48,296 nt of DNA from Mucilaginibacter sp. (GTDB taxonomy: Bacteria > Bacteroidota > Bacteroidia > Sphingobacteriales > Sphingobacteriaceae), in assembly GCA_028287895.1 (NCBI GenBank), contig JAQBOV010000042.1, forward strand, positions 1-48,296, in the 5' to 3' direction. The notes under the pieces are model-generated. The model was not told where the DNA came from. It saw nothing but the letters and a program-made list of their open reading frames with translations, and ran no database searches. This document shows, in pieces, positions 45,134 through 48,296 of the stretch. Each line of letters opens with the position of its first letter. The first letter of the stretch is position 1. A program made the translations under genes and the position numbers.

Positions 45134-45623
45134 TGCTCAGGAATACACAACCTCAATAATCGCTTGAAACAGGTCAATTTCCACGGGACGCTGAACCATC
45201 CGCTCAATGTGCAGGTCACTTTCGAGCGGAAGACACACTTTTTCAAAAGCTAGTATTTCGAACTATTTGCTAAAGAACGCTATTTCCTGAAAATACCCGG
45301 AATCAGTATTGCCGAGGGGCCGGCTTATTGCAGGTCATCGGTTTGGAAACGGAAGTGATCAGGTTCATTGTGAACAGACACCCGGATGATTTTTCGCTCG
45401 ACCTGTTTAAAAAGGAGTATCCTTTTTACCTTACCTTTTCACCCGGTGGGTTAAACAGGTGATCTGTACTATTAAACGACCATTCTGCATAGGCAAAATT
45501 TTAAAAGAACCAATATTGTCACCATTCAATATATTGAATAACCAGGAATGGATTCCTTTCCATGAAACCCATGGAAAAGACATCGACGTTTACTGGCCGA
45601 CGGGAATTGGAACAATATGCTAA
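45134..45623 (+). pseudogene. Decayed gene, coding potential spread over three frames
   Basis: Protein-like sequence continues through one stop and two frame changes. Frame one reads LKQVNFHGTLNHPLNVQVTF, meets TAG at 45251, continues with YFELFAKERYFLKIPGISIA and ends at TGA 45356. Frame two (45325-45462) reads LLQVIGLETEVIRFIVN and ends in LTFSPGGLNR. Frame three (45450-45623) reads from VKQVICTIKRPFCIGKILKE to KDIDVYWPTGIGT. The pieces abut and have ordinary composition, so one gene broken by at least three mutations is likely. I do not recognise the family. No intact gene covers the 580 bases between 45058 and 45639. Confidence 0.45.
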
Positions 45624-45639
45624 AATTTAACTTTTATGA

Positions 45640-46155
45640 TCATTTTAATAGCGCGACTACCTCGTCATTTTCCTGATTTACAGCATAGTCCAACGCAGTT
45701 TTCCCCCATTTGTCTTTGATGGATTTATCAGCTTGTTGTGCCAGTAAATATTTGACGATATCCGAGTGGCCGAACGTTGATGCGAAAATGAGCGGTGAGG
45801 CACCATTGTAGTTTAGTATATTTAAATCAGATTTATATTGATGTAAAAGCATGACCATATTCAGATATCCTTTGAAACAGGCTCCCATCATTGCCGTGTT
45901 CCCCGAAAGGTCGTGTGCATCGGGTTTAGCCCCCATTTTAAGTAAGAATTTTGCTGCCTGTTCATTATTATTATAAACAGCAATTATTAATGGGGTTGAT
46001 CCACGGCGGTCCGTAGTATCTATTTTATTCCCTTCTTTTAGGAACTGTTTCAAGACAATAGTGTCATTAGCGCGGGCTGCGCTAAAAATATCCTGTGCAA
46101 AAGCGCCAATTGACGTGCTAAGTAATAGCAGGAGTATAAATATTTTTTTGTTCAT
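45640..46155 (-). CDS. Exported ankyrin-repeat protein next to catalase
   Basis: A 171-residue protein with signal peptide MNKKIFILLLLLSTSIGAFAQ and four ankyrin repeats: DTTDRRGSTPLIIAVYNNNEQAAKFLLKMGA, DAHDLSGNTAMMGACFKGYLNMVMLL, LNILNYNGASPLIFASTFGHSDIVKYLL and SIKDKWGKTALDYAVNQENDEVVALL. The family resembles AnkB of Pseudomonas aeruginosa, which lies next to katB and supports full catalase activity. Here it is the last gene after a short glutamyl-tRNA reductase and a catalase. The signal peptide means it would act in the periplasm. Confidence 0.88.
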   Translation of the reverse strand: MNKKIFILLLLLSTSIGAFAQDIFSAARANDTIVLKQFLKEGNKIDTTDRRGSTPLIIAVYNNNEQAAKFLLKMGAKPDAHDLSGNTAMMGACFKGYLNMVMLLHQYKSDLNILNYNGASPLIFASTFGHSDIVKYLLAQQADKSIKDKWGKTALDYAVNQENDEVVALLK

Positions 46156-46173
46156 CGTAATTAGTTTAAGCAG

Positions 46174-47187
46174 CTATAATAATTGATTTCGTTGATTCAT
46201 GTGGTCCCTGTTCTTCTTCCAGTTCAGAAATACATTCGTTTCTTCGCTTATAATATGTTTGACCATATCAATTGCTGCCAACTGATCGTTATTGGTCAGA
46301 TTTTTTAACCTGGTAAAATTATCAAGTGTAATCAGCCGGTTTAAATTATTGTCATCCGCAAGCGTTATGCTGCGAAAAGTGGTCAGATCAATAAAAAGCC
46401 TATTGCTGATCCCGGACAACATAGCAGGATTTATTATTTGATCAGCAGCTGCACAGGAAATCACTACACGGAACTGAGCTAAAATTTGTGGTAGAAAGTC
46501 ATATTCTGCAACGGTGTAATTATACTTTTTAGCCAGTATTTCAGCTTTCCAAGGGGTTCTGTTGGCAATGGCTACGTTTGTAAACTTTAGCGAAGAAAAA
46601 TATTTAAGTAAGTCTGCAGTTATTTCGCCTGCGCCAATAACCAGGATAGCTACGTTATTATCCTGAAGTTGCTTTTTGATAACATCAACCGCCAGGTAGC
46701 TTATTGATTTAGATCCGCTGTGGTATGCCGTTTCATTGATTATCCTTTTATGAGATCGGAAAATTGCCTGGGATACTCTTTCCAGAACGCCGGACATACA
46801 GTTATTTTGCTGACTTATTATATAGGCGTCCTTCATCTGCCTCATTATTTGTTTGTCCCCACAAACCATGGAATGCAAACCATTACCAACTTCTACTATG
46901 TATTGCACAGCGTCTTCAGTATTGGGAATAATATCAAACTGAGTTAATGGAATATTGGTGCCTTTATAGGTTTGCAAATATTTAAGCACATCCCCGGCAG
47001 TATATAAACCGTTGTAGTGAAGATGCACCTCTGTTCTATTGCACGTGGAGAGGATTACAACTCCCAGCAGGCCATCCCTACCCTTAAGTCCCTGATACAC
47101 ATCGCTTAGTTCTTGGTTCGTAAATTGAAAGAAAGAACGGACGGCGAGATCCGTTCTTTTAAAATTCAAAGAGATAACACTGATCAT
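46174..47187 (-). CDS. Short glutamyl-tRNA reductase (HemA-like)
   Basis: About 337 residues from the ATG at 47187 (MISVISLNFKRTDLAVR); a GTG 30 bases upstream is less likely. The active-site cysteine lies in ILSTCNRTEVHLHY (near residue 50). HSMVCGDKQIMRQMKDAY is the substrate-recognition region, and VAILVIGAGEITADLLKYF with VAIANRTPWKAEILAKKY is the NADPH domain. It ends soon after the start of the spinal helix (IISEETNVFLNWKKNRD), so the C-terminal dimerisation domain of normal enzymes (about 420 residues) is missing. It would make glutamate-1-semialdehyde for haem. Its place between catalase and ankyrin genes suggests haem supply for the catalase. It may be a paralogue of the housekeeping enzyme. 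Confidence 0.85.
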   Translation of the reverse strand: MISVISLNFKRTDLAVRSFFQFTNQELSDVYQGLKGRDGLLGVVILSTCNRTEVHLHYNGLYTAGDVLKYLQTYKGTNIPLTQFDIIPNTEDAVQYIVEVGNGLHSMVCGDKQIMRQMKDAYIISQQNNCMSGVLERVSQAIFRSHKRIINETAYHSGSKSISYLAVDVIKKQLQDNNVAILVIGAGEITADLLKYFSSLKFTNVAIANRTPWKAEILAKKYNYTVAEYDFLPQILAQFRVVISCAAADQIINPAMLSGISNRLFIDLTTFRSITLADDNNLNRLITLDNFTRLKNLTNNDQLAAIDMVKHIISEETNVFLNWKKNRDHMNQRNQLL

Positions 47188-47245
47188 ATAACTGGAATGA
47201 CTAAAAAACGAATCCACTTGGGACGTATCTTTAATCTTTTAAGAA

Positions 47246-48296
47246 TTAATTAGTCTTGAAAACAGATTCTACTTCTTGGCGAGTCAGGTTTAATTTTGAA
47301 GCTAAGCGCTTGCCATAGTCACTATCGGCCATGTAAAAGTAACCAACCATTTTCTTAACTACATTTTTGTCTGAAACCTGTGAAAGATCACTGCTGAGGT
47401 TGTTTATCAGGTGCGATTTATCCAGCTCACTTAGGCTCCTGTAAAACTCTCCGGCCTGCTTAAAATCATTAGGCTTGGTGATTTTGTGTTGAACGGTCCT
47501 TACATTGCTATAAGCAGTGCCTGGATAATCATATTTGGCGTTATCTAGACCACCATTTGGATCGGTACTGGGCTGAAAGTTGATGTCTGAACTTTGTCCG
47601 CGATTGCTCATTGGCCCGTTCTGATTATAACTATTTACTTCGCTTTTTGCGGCGTTAACCGGCAGTTGCTGGAAATTTGGCCCGATACGATACCTTTGGG
47701 TATCAAAATAAGAGAATAATCTTCCCTGTAACATTTTATCTTCTGAAGGTGCTATGCCTGGAACCATATCCGCCGGTGAGAAGGCTGATTCCTCGACATC
47801 TTCAAAGTAGTTGCGGGGCAATTTATTCAGGGTCATTTTGCCAACCAATATTGGCTTTGCGATTGCGTCCGGCCATATCTTTGTATCATCCAATGGGTTG
47901 AAATCGAATTTATCCAGATCTTCCGGCTTCAACATTTGAACATATAGTTCCCATGAAGGATAGTTTTGGTTTTTAATACTTTCATTAAGGTCTACCGTAG
48001 CATGCTGAAAATCTTTTCCCTGGATTGCTGTTGCCTCTTCTGCGGTCAGGTTTTTTTCGCCCTGAAGGGATTTCCATATGTATTTGACATAAGTAACCTC
48101 TCCATTTGCATTTACCCATTTAAACGCATGTACACCAAAACCATTCATCATTCGGTAATTTGCAGGTATGCCATTGTCCGTATACAGCCTGGTTAGCATA
48201 TGGGTAGCTTCGGGCACATGGCTAAAAAAGTTAAATATCCTGTTGGGGTCCTGTTTGTTATAAATGGGGGAAACCTTAAGTGCATGAACGAAATCT
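47246..48296 (-). CDS. Catalase, haem-containing (5' part outside the window)
   Basis: The C-terminal 350 codons of a monofunctional haem catalase; the reading frame stays open to the window edge. It shows DFVHALKVSP and QDPNRIFNFFSHVPEATHMLT, the haem-ligand tyrosine motif RLFSYFDTQRYRIGPNF and LPVN, followed by the C-terminal catalase-related region ending in VESVFKTN. It would break down hydrogen peroxide. The N-terminus, the active-site His and any signal peptide lie outside the window, so its cell location is not known. It is the first visible gene of an operon with the short glutamyl-tRNA reductase and the ankyrin protein. Confidence 0.95.
   Translation of the reverse strand, partial: DFVHALKVSPIYNKQDPNRIFNFFSHVPEATHMLTRLYTDNGIPANYRMMNGFGVHAFKWVNANGEVTYVKYIWKSLQGEKNLTAEEATAIQGKDFQHATVDLNESIKNQNYPSWELYVQMLKPEDLDKFDFNPLDDTKIWPDAIAKPILVGKMTLNKLPRNYFEDVEESAFSPADMVPGIAPSEDKMLQGRLFSYFDTQRYRIGPNFQQLPVNAAKSEVNSYNQNGPMSNRGQSSDINFQPSTDPNGGLDNAKYDYPGTAYSNVRTVQHKITKPNDFKQAGEFYRSLSELDKSHLINNLSSDLSQVSDKNVVKKMVGYFYMADSDYGKRLASKLNLTRQEVESVFKTN

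Noticed and set aside
1..48296. CRISPR arrays, tRNA or rRNA genes, transposases, phage genes
   Set aside because: No regularly spaced repeats, cloverleaf-like segments or recombinase motifs were seen in any part of the window.

Overview
The window is AT-rich DNA from a member of the Bacteroidota, most likely Sphingobacteriaceae and close to Mucilaginibacter or Pedobacter. That placement is an inference. It rests on the gene families (a Bat aerotolerance operon, DUF5686 and carboxypeptidase-regulatory-like proteins, a TonB-dependent receptor with an N-terminal carboxypeptidase-like domain, a suf operon with an Rrf2 regulator). It also rests on promoters of the phylum type (TTTG, then about 18-21 bases, then TAnnTTTG) and on the near absence of Shine-Dalgarno sequences. 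No rRNA, tRNA, CRISPR array or intact insertion sequence was seen.

Layout. 1-4763: inner-membrane pump and outer-membrane channel of an RND efflux system; the adaptor gene is presumably just upstream of the window. 4860-9429: a START-domain protein, a small orphan protein, a DUF5686 outer-membrane protein and a MarR regulator, linked by three copies of a 37-bp palindrome. 9488-10981: a gluconokinase-like FGGY kinase on the minus strand. 11205-17230: a four-gene plus-strand unit of TonB-dependent receptor, beta-helix lipoprotein, beta-propeller protein and metallophosphoesterase, closed by a hairpin terminator. 17304-24618: a six-gene minus-strand operon with two ABC systems and a GntR/YtrA-type regulator; its last gene fuses an ABC permease to an M1-aminopeptidase-like domain that has lost its zinc motif. 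24898-25920: a luciferase-like flavin oxidoreductase. 25981-26741: an mtfA-type peptidase gene broken by a frameshift.

27004-35240: a tightly packed Bat operon (MoxR ATPase, DUF58, a membrane protein, BatA, BatB, BatC, BatD, BatE). 35369-41488: a minus-strand suf operon (sufB-C-D-S-E-T and an Rrf2 regulator), with a perfect inverted repeat at its promoter. 41694-42887: an ArsR regulator, an SRPBCC protein and a DoxX-like membrane protein, with two matching operators over the promoter. 42888-44162: DUF4256 and YdeI-like genes with a truncated duplicate. 44425-45057: an exported protein of unknown role. 45134-45623: a decayed gene. 45640 to the end: ankyrin protein, a short glutamyl-tRNA reductase and a catalase cut by the window edge, read as a peroxide-defence operon.

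Common themes are envelope homeostasis and oxidative or iron-sulfur stress (Bat, Suf, catalase), and local regulators that each appear to control their own operon through a visible operator. The most notable points are the MarR palindrome regulon, the dead M1 domain fused to an ABC permease, the catalase/short GluTR/ankyrin cluster, and three broken or decaying genes.
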